This document shows positions 26,766-36,055 of a DNA stretch of 64,000 bases, piece after piece. Below the pieces are notes generated by a model, which was given only the letters and a program-made list of their open reading frames with translations, made no database searches and was not told the DNA's origin. Numbering within the stretch: position 1 is the stretch's first letter; every line of letters starts with the position of its first letter. The translations under genes were made by a program, and so were the position numbers. The stretch is from Polaromonas eurypsychrophila (lineage in GTDB: Bacteria; Pseudomonadota; Gammaproteobacteria; Burkholderiales; Burkholderiaceae_C), in the NCBI RefSeq assembly GCF_014641715.1, contig NZ_BMIG01000003.1, forward strand, positions 1-64,000, read 5' to 3'.

Positions 26766-27396
26766 GGTCTTCTTGGCTGGCGCCGGAGCCAGGCACTGGC
26801 TCGAGTTGGCTCGAATGGTCGGGGTGGAGCAGGTCCGGAGGGCTTATGTCTGGACTTTCATAGGACTGTGCCACGGTTTGATCCGCAGGAAAATTCGCAT
26901 TTTCCCGCGGTAAGGCAGCCTCAGGGGTTTTCTGAGCGTCCGCATCTTCTTCTTCAGCGTCGAACAGCTTGAGAAACTTCGAACTGGTCATCTGCCGCAG
27001 CATGGATTCGGGAATGGGATCGGACTTCGAATAGTCGTCGATGTAGATATCGAGACCATCCATGATGTTGAAATGCGGGTCGGCAAAGAGTTTCTTCATC
27101 GCCGCATTGCGCACTTCAGGGCCAACGTTGCCCGCCATGAAGGGTTTGAAGTCCGAGTCCTTGTTCAACAGCTTTACATCTTCAAGCGACAGGATTTTTT
27201 CAGGCCCGCTGGCGGCTTCGGTCACGGGCGCCCGTGCTGACGTCACCGCGCCCTGTGGCAAAACTGCCGCTGGAACCGCGATCGGCGTGGGCACTGTCGG
27301 CAAAGGCGGCACGGGGTCGGCCAGCGGCTTGCCCTGCGCGACGTCCGTCTTGCGGCGCGCCCAACGGCCCAGAAATCCGGGAGACTCTTCAGCCAT
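26695..27396 (-). CDS. DUF3306 protein
   Basis: The frame encodes 233 residues from the ATG giving MAEESPGFLGRWARRK, the conserved family N-terminus. The core LSLEDVKLLNKDSDFKPFMA and ALRKLF-like VRNAAMKKLFADPHFNIMDGLDIYIDDYS are typical of DUF3306. The C-terminal quarter is polar and Pro/Asp-rich, and overlaps the ferredoxin gene by 71 bases, which is long for an operon. DUF3306 genes travel with formate dehydrogenase clusters; the function is not established. Confidence 0.85.
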   Translation of the reverse strand: MAEESPGFLGRWARRKTDVAQGKPLADPVPPLPTVPTPIAVPAAVLPQGAVTSARAPVTEAASGPEKILSLEDVKLLNKDSDFKPFMAGNVGPEVRNAAMKKLFADPHFNIMDGLDIYIDDYSKSDPIPESMLRQMTSSKFLKLFDAEEEDADAQKTPEAALPRENANFPADQTVAQSYESPDISPPDLLHPDHSSQLEPVPGSGASQEDHAHTDLRLQPDHAAPAPDAGRST

Positions 27397-27976
27397 GGCC
27401 ACCGCCTCCAAACTTCTTGTCGGTGCTCACGCGCGCCGGATTGCCAAACCTGTCCTGCAGTGGCTTGAAGCTTTGCGGGCGTTGACGGCGTTTGGCCTCC
27501 AGCACGTAATGGGCACCCACAAAAGCCTGCACCCACTCCACCACCTCGCGCGGCGCAGCCACCTGCTCCACTGTTTCCTGCGCGTCGAGCCAGCGCCCGG
27601 CATCGTGATAGCTGAGCGTCACGATCTGCGGCACGGCAACCGGCTCTTCGGCCAAGGCGGGCTCTTCTTCCATGCGCCACACCACCCAAAAACAGGGCTG
27701 GGACGTGGACACGTTGAGGTAATAACCCTCCGCGTCGTCGGTGAAAAGCTCGACCTTGAAGCCGGGGTGCAACCAGCGCTCCTCGTGCTCGTCCTTGAGC
27801 AACAGGCGCGGTTGCGCACCAAAGCCGTCTTCCTGGGGCACGATGTCGGCAAGCGACCAGCGCCAGGGTTGCCACCGGTTGTCGATGCGCTCGCGGCGCA
27901 TGATGACCGCCACCGCCACACAGGGGCGACGAACGGTCTCATTGACACCGGGAGACTGCAAGGCAAATTCAGACAT
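27389..27976 (-). CDS. DUF3305 protein
   Basis: The frame encodes 195 residues. The family core is visible as VAVIMRRERIDNRWQPWRW, RLLLKDEHEERWLHPGF and CFWVVWRMEE. It overlaps the DUF3306 start by eight bases. It opens the leftward formate dehydrogenase operon; the region upstream (27977-28097, 121 bases to mrp) shows no gene and would hold the promoter. The molecular role is unknown. Co-occurrence with DUF3306, a polyferredoxin and a TorD-like chaperone suggests assembly of the enzyme. Confidence 0.85.
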   Translation of the reverse strand: MSEFALQSPGVNETVRRPCVAVAVIMRRERIDNRWQPWRWSLADIVPQEDGFGAQPRLLLKDEHEERWLHPGFKVELFTDDAEGYYLNVSTSQPCFWVVWRMEEEPALAEEPVAVPQIVTLSYHDAGRWLDAQETVEQVAAPREVVEWVQAFVGAHYVLEAKRRQRPQSFKPLQDRFGNPARVSTDKKFGGGGHG

Positions 27977-28097
27977 GCCCGCAGTGTACGGCGGTCTTCA
28001 TGTGCATTTGGGCGCAACACCTTTGACGCACACCCGATGAAAGGGCATTGGAAGCGCGGGGTTCATCTCCGCCGCCTGCCAGCGAAGCGGACAAGTT

Positions 28098-29189
28098 TTA
28101 AGTGTCTTTGGAAATCTTGATGGTCGGAAATTTGGCGGAAAAATCTTTCGCCTTGGCGGCAATGGTGATCGCCACCTGGCGCGCCACAGCCTTGTAGATG
28201 CCGGCGACTTCGCCGTCGGGGTCGGCCACCACGGTGGGGCGACCATTGTCGGCCTGCAGACGAATCTGCATGTCCAGTGGCAACGCACCCAGGTAACTCA
28301 TGCCGTAATCGGCCGCCATCTTCTTGCCACCGTCCTGACCAAAAATATGTTCGGTGTGACCACAGTTGCTGCAGATGTGAACCGCCATGTTTTCAACAAT
28401 GCCCAGAATCGGCACGCCCACTTTTTCGAACATCTTGATGCCTTTTTTGGCATCCAGCAACGCAATGTCTTGCGGCGTGGTGACAATCACCGCGCCCGTC
28501 ATGGGCACCCGCTGGCTCAGCGTCAGCTGGATGTCGCCGGTGCCCGGCGGCATGTCAACAATCAGGTAGTCCAGGTCGCGCCAGTTGGTCTGCCGCAGCA
28601 ACTGCTCCAGCGCCTGGGTGGCCATGGGGCCGCGCCAGATCATGGCTTCGTCCTGCGCCACCAAAAACCCAATCGACATCACCTGGATGCCGTAGTTCTC
28701 CATCGGCTCCATGTTTTTGCCGTCGACGCTTTCGGGACGGCCTTCGATGCCCATCATCATTGGCTGGCTCGGGCCGTAAATATCGGCGTCGAGCAGGCCC
28801 ACACTGGCACCCTCTGCGGCCAGGGCCAGCGCAAGGTTGACGGCGGTGGTGCTTTTGCCCACGCCACCCTTGCCGGATGCCACCGCCACGATGTTTTTGA
28901 CGTTGGGCAATAACTGCACGCCGCGCTGCACGCTGTGGCTGGCAATCTTGAAACTGACGTTGACCGACACATTGCCCACGCCGGCCACGCCCCTGGCTGC
29001 CGCGATCAGCAGCTTGCGGATGCCGGCAAGCTGGCTCTTGGCCGGGTAGCCGAGCTCCACGTCAAAGGCCACATCGTCGCCGGTTATCTGCAGGTTTTTC
29101 AGCGCCTTGGTGCTGACAAAATCCTTGCCCGTATTGGGATCCAGCACGCCTTGCAGGGCGTTCAGGATGGCCTGTTGTTCTACTGCCAT
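28098..29189 (-). CDS. apbC: Mrp/ApbC iron-sulfur cluster carrier ATPase
   Basis: The frame encodes 363 residues from the ATG at 29187-29189; longer upstream frames run into the metG promoter region. An N-terminal MIP18-like domain (about 1-90) is followed by a deviant Walker [20 protein letters not shown]. Next come Walker B-like DADIYGPSQ and VDMPPGTGD, and the cluster-binding CxxC in [11 protein letters not shown]. It carries 4Fe-4S clusters to apoproteins in the cytoplasm. It is divergent from metG, with 166 bases between. The neighbouring Fe-S rich formate dehydrogenase operon is a plausible client. Confidence 0.94.
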   Translation of the reverse strand: MAVEQQAILNALQGVLDPNTGKDFVSTKALKNLQITGDDVAFDVELGYPAKSQLAGIRKLLIAAARGVAGVGNVSVNVSFKIASHSVQRGVQLLPNVKNIVAVASGKGGVGKSTTAVNLALALAAEGASVGLLDADIYGPSQPMMMGIEGRPESVDGKNMEPMENYGIQVMSIGFLVAQDEAMIWRGPMATQALEQLLRQTNWRDLDYLIVDMPPGTGDIQLTLSQRVPMTGAVIVTTPQDIALLDAKKGIKMFEKVGVPILGIVENMAVHICSNCGHTEHIFGQDGGKKMAADYGMSYLGALPLDMQIRLQADNGRPTVVADPDGEVAGIYKAVARQVAITIAAKAKDFSAKFPTIKISKDT

Positions 29190-29355
29190 GGGGAAAAGTC
29201 TCCGATTGATTCTGACAAGGTGGCCGGGGCCGACAGGATTGCAGCCAAGTCTAACGCCGCAGGCCAAACAGGGGGGCCATGGGGACTTGCCGCCGCCGGT
29301 TGAGCCCGCCGACTTAAAATCGCCGGTTAGCCTCAAAAGCCACGAAGCCCCCCTT

Positions 29356-31437
29356 ATGTCCCAGCGCCGCCTTTTTGTCACCACCGCCCTGCCCTACGCC
29401 AACGGCAACTTCCACATCGGCCACATCATGGAGTACATCCAGGCCGACATCTGGGTGCGCTTCCAGCGTATGCAGGGTCACGCGGTCAATTTTGTCGGTG
29501 CCGACGACGCGCATGGCGCGCCGATCATGATTGCCGCCGAAAAAGCCGGCAAGACGCCGCAGCAGTTTGTGGCCGACATCGCCGCCGGCCGCAAGCCCTA
29601 CCTCGATGGCTTTCACATCAGCTTTGACAACTGGCACTCCACCGACGCGCCAGAAAATCACGAACTGGCGCGGCAAATTTACCTCGACCTGAAGAAGACC
29701 GGTCTGATAGCGACGAAAACCATAGAGCAGTTTTTTGATGCCGAGAAAAACATGTTTCTTCCTGACCGCTACATCAAGGGCACCTGCCCCAAGTGCGGCA
29801 CCAAGGACCAGTACGGCGACAACTGTGAAAACTGCGGCGCGGTGTACGCACCTACGGACTTGATCAACCCCTATTCAGCTTTGTCGGGCGCAACGCCTGT
29901 TCTCAAAAATTCAGAGCATTTTTTCTTCAAGCTGTCTGACCAGCGCTGCGTGGAATTTCTTGAGAGATGGACCCAGGACGGCAAGTTGCAGCCCGAGGTG
30001 GCCAACAAGGTCAGGGAGTGGTTCAGCGTTCGCACCAATCCCGACGGCAGCCAAAGCGAAGGCCTTGGCGATTGGGATATTTCCAGGGACGCGCCCTACT
30101 TTGGCATCGAAATTCCTGACGCACCTGGCAAGTATTTTTATGTCTGGCTGGACGCGCCGGTGGGTTACCTGGCTTCACTGAAAAACCTGCTCGACAAACG
30201 CGGCGAAAGCTACGACGACTACATGGCGGCGCCGGGTCTGGAGCAGTATCACTTCATCGGCAAGGACATCGTCACCTTCCACACCCTGTTCTGGCCGGCG
30301 ATGTTGCATTTCAGTGGCCGCAAGACGCCGGACAACATCTTTGTGCACGGCTTCCTCACAGTGAACAACGGTGAAAAGATGAGCAAGAGCCGCGGCACCG
30401 GCCTGGACCCGCTCAAGTACCTGAGCCTGGGCATGAACCCCGAATGGCTGCGTTATTACCTGGCGGCCAAGCTCAATGCGAAGAATGAAGACATTGACTT
30501 CAATGCCGATGACTTCATGGCGCGGGTCAACAGTGATTTGGTAGGCAAATACATCAACATTGCAAGCCGCGCGGCAGGGTTTATCGCCAAGCGATTTGAC
30601 GGCAAGCTTGGCGAGATTTCCGCCGATGGCGACGCCCTGCTGTCCGTACTGACCGACCAGAAGGACCCCATTGCGGCGCTGTATGACAACCGGGAATTTG
30701 CCAAGGCGCTGCGCGAAGTCATGTTGCTGGCCGACCGGGTCAACGCCTATGTGGACCAGAACAAGCCCTGGGAACTCGCCAGGAAGGACGGTATGGATGC
30801 CCGCCTGCAGGATGTCTGCACGGTTTGCATCGAGGCTTTCCGTTTGCTAACGGTTTACCTCAAGCCGGTCCTGCCGGCCCTGGGTTCGGAAGTAGAAAAC
30901 TTCCTGAAAACCGGGCCCCTGGGTTTTGCAGACGCCGAAGCCAGTCTGGGCAGGGGCCATGTGATCGGCGATTACAAACACCTGATGCAACGCGTTGACA
31001 TCAAACAACTCGATGCACTGTTTGAGCCTCCAGCCCATACGGAAAAAGCGCAAGCAGCTATCGAATCCATAGCGCCGGGCGGCGAAGAACTGGCCCCCAC
31101 CATCACCATCGACGACTTCAGCAAGATCGACCTGCGCATCGCGCTCATCGTCAACTGCGAAGCCGTCGAAGGTTCCACCAAGTTGTTGCGCCTGACGCTG
31201 GACGTGGGCGAAGGAAAAATGCGCAACGTCTTCAGTGGCATCGCCTCTGCCTACCAGCCCGCCGATCTGATCGGCAAACACACGGTAATGGTGGCCAACC
31301 TGGCGCCGCGCAAGATGAAGTTCGGCGTCAGCGAGGGCATGGTGCTGGCCGCCAGCCATGCCGATGACAAGGCGCAGCCCGGCATTTATGTGCTGGAGCC
31401 GGTAGCCGGCGCCCAGCCCGGCATGCGGGTCAGATAA
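29356..31437 (+). CDS. metG: Methionyl-tRNA synthetase
   Basis: The frame encodes 693 residues from the ATG giving [17 protein letters not shown]. It charges initiator and elongator tRNA-Met. Features in order are FHIGHIMEY (HIGH), a zinc knuckle CPKC ... CENC, KMSKS in [11 protein letters not shown] (about residue 342), the helical anticodon domain and a C-terminal EMAP/Trbp111 domain ([13 protein letters not shown] to the end) that aids dimerisation and tRNA binding. The linker before it (residues about 557-574, [18 protein letters not shown]) is encoded by an R2 repeat in frame. No frameshift is seen. Confidence 0.97.
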   Translation: MSQRRLFVTTALPYANGNFHIGHIMEYIQADIWVRFQRMQGHAVNFVGADDAHGAPIMIAAEKAGKTPQQFVADIAAGRKPYLDGFHISFDNWHSTDAPENHELARQIYLDLKKTGLIATKTIEQFFDAEKNMFLPDRYIKGTCPKCGTKDQYGDNCENCGAVYAPTDLINPYSALSGATPVLKNSEHFFFKLSDQRCVEFLERWTQDGKLQPEVANKVREWFSVRTNPDGSQSEGLGDWDISRDAPYFGIEIPDAPGKYFYVWLDAPVGYLASLKNLLDKRGESYDDYMAAPGLEQYHFIGKDIVTFHTLFWPAMLHFSGRKTPDNIFVHGFLTVNNGEKMSKSRGTGLDPLKYLSLGMNPEWLRYYLAAKLNAKNEDIDFNADDFMARVNSDLVGKYINIASRAAGFIAKRFDGKLGEISADGDALLSVLTDQKDPIAALYDNREFAKALREVMLLADRVNAYVDQNKPWELARKDGMDARLQDVCTVCIEAFRLLTVYLKPVLPALGSEVENFLKTGPLGFADAEASLGRGHVIGDYKHLMQRVDIKQLDALFEPPAHTEKAQAAIESIAPGGEELAPTITIDDFSKIDLRIALIVNCEAVEGSTKLLRLTLDVGEGKMRNVFSGIASAYQPADLIGKHTVMVANLAPRKMKFGVSEGMVLAASHADDKAQPGIYVLEPVAGAQPGMRVR
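31024..31076 (+). repeat. R2 repeat inside metG
   Basis: GAGCCTCCAGCCCATACGG, GCGCAAGCAGCTATC and CCATAGCGCC are R2 words. They are translated in frame as part of the linker between the anticodon-binding and C-terminal domains of MetG. Confidence 0.7.
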
Positions 31438-31444
31438 GAGCAGT

Positions 31445-33202
31445 TCAGACCACGAAGCGCAGGGCCTTGCCCGGCCGGGCCGCGAGTTCGCTGACTGCCG
31501 CTTCCAAAGTCTGCAGCAACAACGCCACGCCCTGGGCCTGGAAAGGCGTGGCCGCCACCGCCACCTTGAGTTGAAGCACCGTGCCCGGCGGCAGGATGTC
31601 ACTGGGCGCCAGTCCGCGTGCAATCAGCCGCTGGCCGATCTCGGCGACCTGATCACGCGTGAAATGGCCTTCAAGAATCACCACAAAATCACCGTCACGG
31701 TGGCGCGCCACCGTGTCGCCCTCGCGCACCACGTGAGTGACGCAGGCGCCTGCATGGACCAGCGCGGTTTGCGCGACCTGCAGGCCATACTCGGCGCGTA
31801 TTTCCTGAATGTTGCCGATCCGCACACGCAGCACGACGCCGGCCTCCGGGTCGCGCTGCTGGTGGTGTAGCAGGTGCTCCAGCCGTGCCAGCATCACCCG
31901 ATGGTTGGCCGCGCCGGTCAGTGGGTCAACCCGCGACAGCGCGCCCACCCGCACCTGGTTGTCGCGCCGCTCGCGGCTGCGCAGGTACAACGCAATCAGC
32001 AGCAGCGGGATCTCGACAGCGGCGCCAATTTGCGCACCATACTGGGTCCAGAACGACAAAGGCACCAGTTGCATGTTGCGCAAAATAGGGAATACCGAGC
32101 CGGCCAGCACCGCCACAATGCCGGCCAGTATCCACAGGCCCACACGCGGAATGCGCCAGGCGTACCAGTGCGCGACCCCCAGGTACACGATAAAACTGGC
32201 GATGTAGTAAGGGCCGGAGAAAGCAAAAACCGGATCACGCCCAATAAATACAAAACACAAACCCAGCACGCTGCCCACCGCTGCCATGGCCAGCATCAGT
32301 CTGCTGGCCCAGGGGGCACCACGTTCGACCACCAGTTCACGCATGAACAGGTGGCCCAGCGCAGCACCGGCCATCGGCAGCACATTCGATGCAGCATCGT
32401 TCCACCACGGGTTGCGCGGCCAAAAGTATTCGCCGGCCAGACCGGTCAAGGACATCTGCCCGACGGCGATGACAGCAACATAAGCGGCGTAATAAGAATG
32501 AATCGAGTCGCGCCAGGTGTAGGCGTTGACGACGCAAAGCAAGATAACCAGCCCCACCAGCCCGAGGTAGGCCCCCAGCAGCAAATGCCAGCGTTTGCTG
32601 GACTCCTGGAAGTCGCGCATGCTCCAGAGCGTCCAGCGCACATTGATGGGGTGGCTGTGCTGGACGCGCAGGTAAGTCGGGCGGATCTCGCCCGGCTGCT
32701 GCACAAACTCGAAAGCCGGGTGCAAATAATGCAATGGCCAGCGGGCTACCGCGATCGAGTCGCCCGAATATTCGGCATGCCAGTTGCTTTCCTCGCTGGG
32801 GCGGTACAACTCGACCCGGTTCATGCCGGGGTGCGGCACGGCCAGCACCCGGGAGGTGGGAACAATCACTGCCGGCAGACTGAGCTGGTACCACATCGAA
32901 GCCGGCCCGCCCGTCGGCATGATGCGGTCAGGCTGGGCCGCCGAGCCCTCGCCACGCTCAAAGCGCTGCCATATTTCGTGGGTCGTCTGCTGCCCGGAGG
33001 CATCAATGAGGACCAGGCCATTGCCGTGCGGGCCAATCCATTGCCAGGTCCCCTGCGAGCTGGCGTGCGACGCCTGAATCGGCGCGGCCAGCACCAGCAG
33101 CGCAGCCGCCAGCAGCAGCCCCACGCCGCGGCGGCTGGCCACACTGCTGCGCAGTTCAGGACAAGGAAAAGTCAGTATCAGCCGATGGAGAAAAAGGTAC
33201 AT
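31445..33202 (-). CDS. 7TM receptor with degenerate GGDEF domain
   Basis: The frame encodes 585 residues. A signal anchor is followed by a periplasmic 7TMR-DISMED2-like beta domain (about residues 55-205). Seven membrane helices come next (about 210-400, beginning HLLLGAYLGLVGLVILLCVVN), then a GGDEF-type domain (DPLTGAANHRVMLARLEHLL). The signature is RDGDF rather than GGDEF, and the length is short, so cyclase activity is doubtful; it may bind rather than make c-di-GMP. No EAL domain. The gene is convergent with metG and divergent from the SulP gene. Confidence 0.82.
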   Translation of the reverse strand: MYLFLHRLILTFPCPELRSSVASRRGVGLLLAAALLVLAAPIQASHASSQGTWQWIGPHGNGLVLIDASGQQTTHEIWQRFERGEGSAAQPDRIMPTGGPASMWYQLSLPAVIVPTSRVLAVPHPGMNRVELYRPSEESNWHAEYSGDSIAVARWPLHYLHPAFEFVQQPGEIRPTYLRVQHSHPINVRWTLWSMRDFQESSKRWHLLLGAYLGLVGLVILLCVVNAYTWRDSIHSYYAAYVAVIAVGQMSLTGLAGEYFWPRNPWWNDAASNVLPMAGAALGHLFMRELVVERGAPWASRLMLAMAAVGSVLGLCFVFIGRDPVFAFSGPYYIASFIVYLGVAHWYAWRIPRVGLWILAGIVAVLAGSVFPILRNMQLVPLSFWTQYGAQIGAAVEIPLLLIALYLRSRERRDNQVRVGALSRVDPLTGAANHRVMLARLEHLLHHQQRDPEAGVVLRVRIGNIQEIRAEYGLQVAQTALVHAGACVTHVVREGDTVARHRDGDFVVILEGHFTRDQVAEIGQRLIARGLAPSDILPPGTVLQLKVAVAATPFQAQGVALLLQTLEAAVSELAARPGKALRFVV

Positions 33203-33348
33203 GAAAAACGGGGCAGCGGCTTAAGATAGACATCGATAGTAAAAAATCCGGCCTGCGTCACCAGGCCATCTCGTACTTTAACAAGTGGCTTGCCGCCTGA
33301 CCATCCCACATTTGCAGAATGCAGGGCTCAGACAATCTGAATTTTCCG

Positions 33349-35019
33349 ATGAATCTGCCTGCGTACCTTGCCCCCTTCCGCCCCCGCATCTTCTCTGCCC
33401 TTAACGGCTACACGCGTGAGCGCTTCGGCAAGGACCTGGGCGCCGGCCTGACGGTGGGCATCGTGGCCCTGCCGCTGGCCATGGCTTTTGCCATTGCCTC
33501 GGGCCTGTCGCCCCAAGCCGGCATCTGGACCGCCATCATTGCCGGTGGCCTGATTGCCCTGCTGGGTGGCTCGGCGGTGCAGATCGGCGGGCCAGCCGGC
33601 GCCTTCATCGTGATCGTCTACGGCATTGTCGAGCGCTATGGCCTGCCCAACCTGCTGATCTCCACGGCCTGTGCCGGCGTACTGCTGTTTTTGCTGGGCC
33701 TGCTCAAGATGGGGACGCTGGTACGTTATGTGCCGGTGAGCATCGTGGTGGGCTTCACCAACGGCATTGCCGTGCTGATTGCGCTGTCGCAGCTCAAGGA
33801 GCTGCTGGGCCTGGAGATCGCCAAAATGCCTGCGGATTTTTTCTCGCAGATCAAGGCCATAAGCAGTAACCTCGACTCCTTCAACGCCTACGCGCTGGGC
33901 CTGGGACTGGTGTGTTTTCTGGGGCTGATCCTGTGGCCCAAGCTTTTTGCGCCGCGTGATACGGTTGGCAAGGGTTTGGCGGCGCGTCTGGTCAAGGTGG
34001 TTCAGGCGGTCGAAGGTGTGCAACTGGTTCGGGCCACCCGCGCGGCGTCTCGCGTGCCGGGGCCCATCGTTGCGCTGGTCACCCTGACGGCGTTTGCTTT
34101 TTTCCTGAGCCTGCCGGTCGAAACCATAGGCTCGCGTTTCGGCGGCATCCCGCGCGCGCTGCCGCCGTTTGCGCTGCCGGACTTTTCGTGGGACACGGTG
34201 CGCCTGCTGTTTGCGCCCACGCTGACGATTGCCATGCTGGGCGCGGTGGAGTCGCTGCTGTGCGCGCGTGTGGCCGACCAGCTCTCGGGCCTGCCCAAAC
34301 ACGACCCGAACCAGGAACTGATGGCCCAGGGCGTGGCCAATTTTGTCGTGCCTTTTTTCGGCGGCATGCCTGCCACCGGCACCATCGCCCGCACCGTGAC
34401 CAACGTGCGCTCCGGCGCCACCTCACCCGTCGCCGGGCTGGTGCATGCGCTGATGCTGGTGCTGATCGTTCTGGCCGCCGCGCCGCTGGCCATGCATGTG
34501 CCGCTGGCGGTGCTGGCCGGCATCCTGCTCTATGTGGCCTGGAACATGGGCGAATGGCACGAGTTTGTACTGATGCGCCAGTACAGCAGCCATTACCGCC
34601 TGCTGATGCTGGGCACCTTCCTCCTGACAGTGGTGTTCGACCTGACGGTGGCGCTGCAGGTCGGGCTGTTGCTGGCCTGCGTGCTGTTTGTGCGGCGCAT
34701 GAGCAGCCTGTTCCAGGTGGTGGAAACCGCGCGCAGCGACGAGTCGATCTGCTTCCAGCTCTACGGCTCGCTGTTTTTTGGTGCGGTCGCCAAGATTGAT
34801 CCCATTCTGTCTGCGGTCGAAAGCGCGCCGCGCGGCCTGCTGGTGCGGCTTGATGCGCAATCGCTGCAGTCGCTGGATGCCTCGGGCCTCGATGTGCTGG
34901 GGCAGTTGCACAAGGCCATCGTGCTGCGCGAAGGCCGCTTGGTGATGTCCGGCCTGAACGCGCAGCCGCGCCGCGTGATGGAGCGATCCGGCTTTCTGTC
35001 CAAAATCGACGAAGCCTGA
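33349..35019 (+). CDS. SulP-family anion transporter with STAS domain
   Basis: The frame encodes 556 residues from the ATG giving MNLPAYLAPFRPRIF. About 10-12 membrane helices cover residues 25-420, with the family stretch GLTVGIVALPLAMAFAIASG and GGSAVQIGGPAGAFI, then QGVANFVVPFFGGMPATG. A C-terminal cytoplasmic STAS domain (about 450-556) contains LVRLDAQSLQSLDASGLDVL. SulP members move sulfate, bicarbonate or other anions; which one here cannot be read from sequence. An R2 repeat follows directly after the stop. Confidence 0.92.
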   Translation: MNLPAYLAPFRPRIFSALNGYTRERFGKDLGAGLTVGIVALPLAMAFAIASGLSPQAGIWTAIIAGGLIALLGGSAVQIGGPAGAFIVIVYGIVERYGLPNLLISTACAGVLLFLLGLLKMGTLVRYVPVSIVVGFTNGIAVLIALSQLKELLGLEIAKMPADFFSQIKAISSNLDSFNAYALGLGLVCFLGLILWPKLFAPRDTVGKGLAARLVKVVQAVEGVQLVRATRAASRVPGPIVALVTLTAFAFFLSLPVETIGSRFGGIPRALPPFALPDFSWDTVRLLFAPTLTIAMLGAVESLLCARVADQLSGLPKHDPNQELMAQGVANFVVPFFGGMPATGTIARTVTNVRSGATSPVAGLVHALMLVLIVLAAAPLAMHVPLAVLAGILLYVAWNMGEWHEFVLMRQYSSHYRLLMLGTFLLTVVFDLTVALQVGLLLACVLFVRRMSSLFQVVETARSDESICFQLYGSLFFGAVAKIDPILSAVESAPRGLLVRLDAQSLQSLDASGLDVLGQLHKAIVLREGRLVMSGLNAQPRRVMERSGFLSKIDEA

Positions 35020-35075
35020 AACGCTATTAATTAGATAGCTACTTGCATAGGTAACGAAACGGCTGGAGGCCGATT
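35020..35075 (-). repeat. R2 repeat after the SulP gene (reverse)
   Basis: The plus strand reads ACGCTATTAATTAGATAGCT and, further on, CGGCTGGAGGCCGAT, the reverse complement of R2 words. It lies between the convergent SulP and lipoprotein genes. Confidence 0.6.
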
Positions 35076-35093
35076 TAACCCTGTTCTGGCGCT

Positions 35094-35693
35094 TCAGGTC
35101 ACGTTGCCATTGACGCCCGGCTGGCTTTCGTCGGGCACCGACCCGGTCCGCAGCACCCTCAGGTCGCTGTCGAACTCGACCCGAAAAATCCGCGGCGTGT
35201 TCGGCCCGTCGCTGTAGCGCCACTCGTAATGGGTCTCTCGCTTCAGGGCCATCGGCGTGATTTTCATCGGCTTGCCCAGCATCTTGCGCACCTGCTCCAT
35301 GGGCATGCCGGGCAGCACCAGCGCAAAGTTCTGCGGTGTCAAGACCTGGCGCAGGGCGCTCATTTTTCCATCGGGGCCGATAGTGATCATGTAGTTGACC
35401 TGGCCCTGGGGCTGGCGGTTGTACTCCAGGGTACGTGCGCCGGGCTGGGCTGCGGCGCCCGGAAAGGGGTTGCCGGCGAGGTCGGCGGCACTCCAGATCT
35501 TTTCAGGCTCGCCGAACTTCGTGCGCACGTCAGCCTCGGTGGCCACGCCCTCCTCCAATAGCGCAATGTGCTGAGGGTCGCAACCCACCAGACCCAACAG
35601 GGCCGATAACAATCCCATGACAACGAGCCACCTTGTGAAAGGCAGGGATGCCGGCGCCGCTTTCCCGGGGAAAGCAAAAAAAGGCAGGTGCAT
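35094..35693 (-). CDS. BamE/SmpA-like lipoprotein
   Basis: The frame encodes 199 residues from the ATG giving MHLPFFAFPGKA. The signal sequence ends with a lipobox in LLGLVGCDP. Two BamE-like half repeats follow: EGVATEADVRTKFGEP and LPGMPMEQVRKMLGKP, separated by a beta stretch with TLEYNRQPQGQ. This small beta-lactamase-inhibitor-like fold occurs in outer-membrane assembly lipoproteins, but the protein is longer than BamE, so the role is open. It is divergent from DUF3460, with the shared upstream region 35694-35743 only 50 bases long. Confidence 0.75.
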   Translation of the reverse strand: MHLPFFAFPGKAAPASLPFTRWLVVMGLLSALLGLVGCDPQHIALLEEGVATEADVRTKFGEPEKIWSAADLAGNPFPGAAAQPGARTLEYNRQPQGQVNYMITIGPDGKMSALRQVLTPQNFALVLPGMPMEQVRKMLGKPMKITPMALKRETHYEWRYSDGPNTPRIFRVEFDSDLRVLRTGSVPDESQPGVNGNVT

Positions 35694-35743
35694 GGCGGTC
35701 CCCGGTAAAATCAGCAAACTTCAGCTTAAGGCAGTTTAATCCC

Positions 35744-35962
35744 ATGTCCATCTTCGCCCGGCCGCACTACACCTCGGAAGTCACCAGCTTCATCGAAGAA
35801 CTCAAGGCCAACAAGCCCTCGCTGGAGGCCGAGCAGCGCCAGGGGCGCGCCATCTGGTGGGACAAGAAGCTGGATCTCACCGAGCAGGCCGACTACCTGG
35901 ACGCCGCCGTTGCGCAGCAGCCCTATGTCTACGGCACCAGCGGCCACCCGAACAGCAAATAG
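35744..35962 (+). CDS. DUF3460 protein
   Basis: The frame encodes 72 residues from the ATG at 35744. The whole protein matches the short betaproteobacterial DUF3460 family: YTSEVTSFIEELKANKPSLE, then GRAIWWDK and YVYGTSGHP. The function is unknown. It usually lies directly before scpA, as here, with an R2 repeat in the gap. A longer in-frame upstream start would read through the divergent promoter region and is not favoured. Confidence 0.85.
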   Translation: MSIFARPHYTSEVTSFIEELKANKPSLEAEQRQGRAIWWDKKLDLTEQADYLDAAVAQQPYVYGTSGHPNSK

Positions 35963-35977
35963 GCCTCAATTCATGGT

Positions 35978-36036
35978 CAAAAAGGCCTCCAGCCCATGCT
36001 GTGCAGGCGCTGATAGCTATTTTTTTGATAGCGACT
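35978..36036 (+). repeat. R2 repeat between DUF3460 and scpA
   Basis: AAAAAGGCCTCCAGCCCATG, AGGCGCTGATAGCTAT and TTTGATAGCG are R2 words with an AT-rich right end. It lies in the 93-base gap between DUF3460 and scpA, two genes expected to be co-transcribed. Confidence 0.7.
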
Positions 36037-36055
36037 GAGCCCCGGCCACATCGCC

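Noticed and set aside
31874..33229. 451-codon plus-strand frame opposite the degenerate GGDEF gene
   Set aside because: It is a shadow frame with no recognisable sequence.
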